A DNA stretch of 64,000 nt from contig NZ_QJQX01000031.1 in assembly GCF_013393185.1 (NCBI RefSeq), positions 81,001 to 145,000 on the forward strand, written 5' to 3'. This DNA is from Sphingobium lactosutens (GTDB lineage Bacteria > Pseudomonadota > Alphaproteobacteria > Sphingomonadales > Sphingomonadaceae). Position 1 is the stretch's first letter. Each line of letters opens with the position of its first letter. A model generated the notes under the pieces. That model was not told the origin of the DNA. It ran no database searches and saw only the letters and a program-made list of their open reading frames with translations. Made by a program: the position numbers and the translations under genes. Positions 63,032 through 64,000 of the stretch are shown one piece after another.

Positions 63032-63126
63032 GAAGACCTCTTATTCCCATAGCCCGGCACGCCACCGGACGTACCCCTTTTGCTTATGGGAGGGGGAGAC
63101 TATCGCCTAATCCGCCGCGCGCAAGT

Positions 63127-63927
63127 ATGTTGCGCGGCGATGACATGAAAGTGGAAAGGATCGGCGTGGTCGAACTGCTCAGGGCAAAAGGATTGGGGGA
63201 TATTCCGCACGGTTTTGCGGGACGGAAAGGCGGTGTATCGACCGGCCTGTATGCGGGACTCAATGTCGGACTGGGATCGTCCGATGATCGCGATGCAATC
63301 CTGCGGAATCGCGAACTGGCGCGCGATGCTGTCCTGCCGGGCATGAAACTGGTTACGGTTCGTCAGGTGCATTCGCCGGACGCGGTGACGGTAACGCATG
63401 TTTTCGAGGATGAAGCGCGGCCCGCTGCAGACGCCCTCGTCACCAATCGCCCCGGCCTGTTGCTTGGCATATTGACCGCCGATTGTGTGCCGGTGCTGTT
63501 CGCCGATGCCAATCGGGGAATAGTGGGTGCCGCGCATGCCGGATGGAAAGGCGCCATCGGCGGCGTAACCGATTCTACCCTCGCCGCGATGGAGAGCCTC
63601 GGCGCGCGACGCAGCGATATCAGTTGTGCGATCGGGCCGTGCATCGGGCGACAATCCTACGAAGTGACGGAGGATTTTGCGCAGCGCTTCGCTGAATCAG
63701 ATGCAGAAAATGAGCGCTTTTTCTCTGAAGGGCGGCCCGGCCATCTGCAATTCGACATTGCGGGCTATGTGGCGGCGAGATTGGCCGCCGCCGGCATTGG
63801 GCATGTGGAAATGCTGGATCAGGATACCTACAGCCAACCCGATCGTTTCTTCAGCTATCGGCGCTCCTGCCATTTGAATGAACCGGGCTATGGACGCCAG
63901 ATATCCATGATCGGCCTGCCGCAGTGA
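63127..63927 (+). CDS. pgeF: Purine nucleoside phosphorylase LACC1/PgeF (YfiH) family
   Basis: A 266-residue protein of the DUF152/YfiH family. The metal/active-site residues are visible: His in VTVRQVHSPD, Cys in LTADCVPVLFAD and His in GAAHAGWKGAIGG. Members act on purine nucleosides and edit peptidoglycan precursors in E. coli. An ATG at 63145, giving MKVERIG, is an alternative start. It is divergent from the APC gene and followed by a minus-strand terminator. Confidence 0.92.
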   Translation: MLRGDDMKVERIGVVELLRAKGLGDIPHGFAGRKGGVSTGLYAGLNVGLGSSDDRDAILRNRELARDAVLPGMKLVTVRQVHSPDAVTVTHVFEDEARPAADALVTNRPGLLLGILTADCVPVLFADANRGIVGAAHAGWKGAIGGVTDSTLAAMESLGARRSDISCAIGPCIGRQSYEVTEDFAQRFAESDAENERFFSEGRPGHLQFDIAGYVAARLAAAGIGHVEMLDQDTYSQPDRFFSYRRSCHLNEPGYGRQISMIGLPQ

Positions 63928-63961
63928 AAGGAGAGGACGGCCGCCAGGCCGTCCGGGCAAT

Positions 63962-63990
63962 AAAAAACCCGCCTAGAAAGGCGGGTCTTG
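63962..63990 (-). terminator. Intrinsic terminator facing left
   Basis: A stem ACCCGCCT / AGGCGGGT with a 4-base loop. On the minus strand the T-run (TTTTTT, complement of 63962-63967) follows, so it ends a leftward gene beyond the window edge; it may also slow the pgeF transcript. Confidence 0.75.
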
Positions 63991-64000
63991 CTGATGTCAT

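Overview
The window looks like chromosome of a high-GC alphaproteobacterium of the Sphingomonadaceae (Sphingobium/Sphingomonas type). The reasons are the protein flavour of the housekeeping genes, hemC-hemD divergent from tsaD-gpsA, a DivK homologue divergent from a DUF3572 gene, orphan cobST, a TonB-dependent receptor locus, and many sphingomonad-style intergenic palindromes. No name can be fixed from the window alone.

Layout. 1-1240: accessory edge with a degenerate tRNA-Leu-like sequence, a small dual-specificity-type phosphatase and a ~300 bp structured repeat. 1241-10497: lipase, heme genes hemC-hemD with a Mic60-like membrane protein, tsaD-gpsA, a polysaccharide flippase, an adenosine kinase-like PfkB kinase, EI24 protein and a lipoprotein. 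10498-11478: second, inverted copy of the ~300 bp repeat, tandem repeats, a REP doublet and an orphan gene. 11504-18497: gltX, nadE, prs, two VOC proteins, hisN, macrodomain hydrolase. 18564-27870: AsmA, rpmI-rplT, LysE exporter, a GIY-YIG gene bracketed by perfect 30 bp inverted REPs, pheST, periplasmic protein, aldose epimerase. 27915-34175: prfC, then an MFS/TonB-receptor/TetR uptake locus with a clear operator. 34180-39691: pentapeptide protein, metXW, 2-hydroxyacid dehydrogenase, hisC, tyrA-like gene. 39732-45723: ftsE-ftsX-ydcF-plsC, zinc-ribbon protein, pirin-bolA, J-domain protein, DUF1294. 45835-53385: Hsp70-like, cobS-osmC-phosphatase-cobT, GreAB-like, dps, GDT1-type transporter, orphan gene. 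53573-63927: rpmG, phoX with a candidate Pho box, divK/DUF3572, HAD-RidA-GDPD-FemAB-like chain, Sel1-like protein, two transporters and pgeF.

Many genes are joined by 1-8 nt overlaps (hemC/hemD/mic60-like, tsaD/gpsA, EI24/lipoprotein, pheS/pheT, metX/metW, ftsE/ftsX/ydcF, bolA/pirin, osmC/phosphatase/cobT, DUF3572/HAD/RidA), so translationally coupled operons dominate. No prophage, IS transposase, CRISPR array or recognisable defence island is visible. The most unusual signals are non-coding: the GIY-YIG/REP unit, the paired ~300 bp element placed at gene 3' ends, the tRNA-like relic, and a 75 bp duplication at the 3' end of prs.
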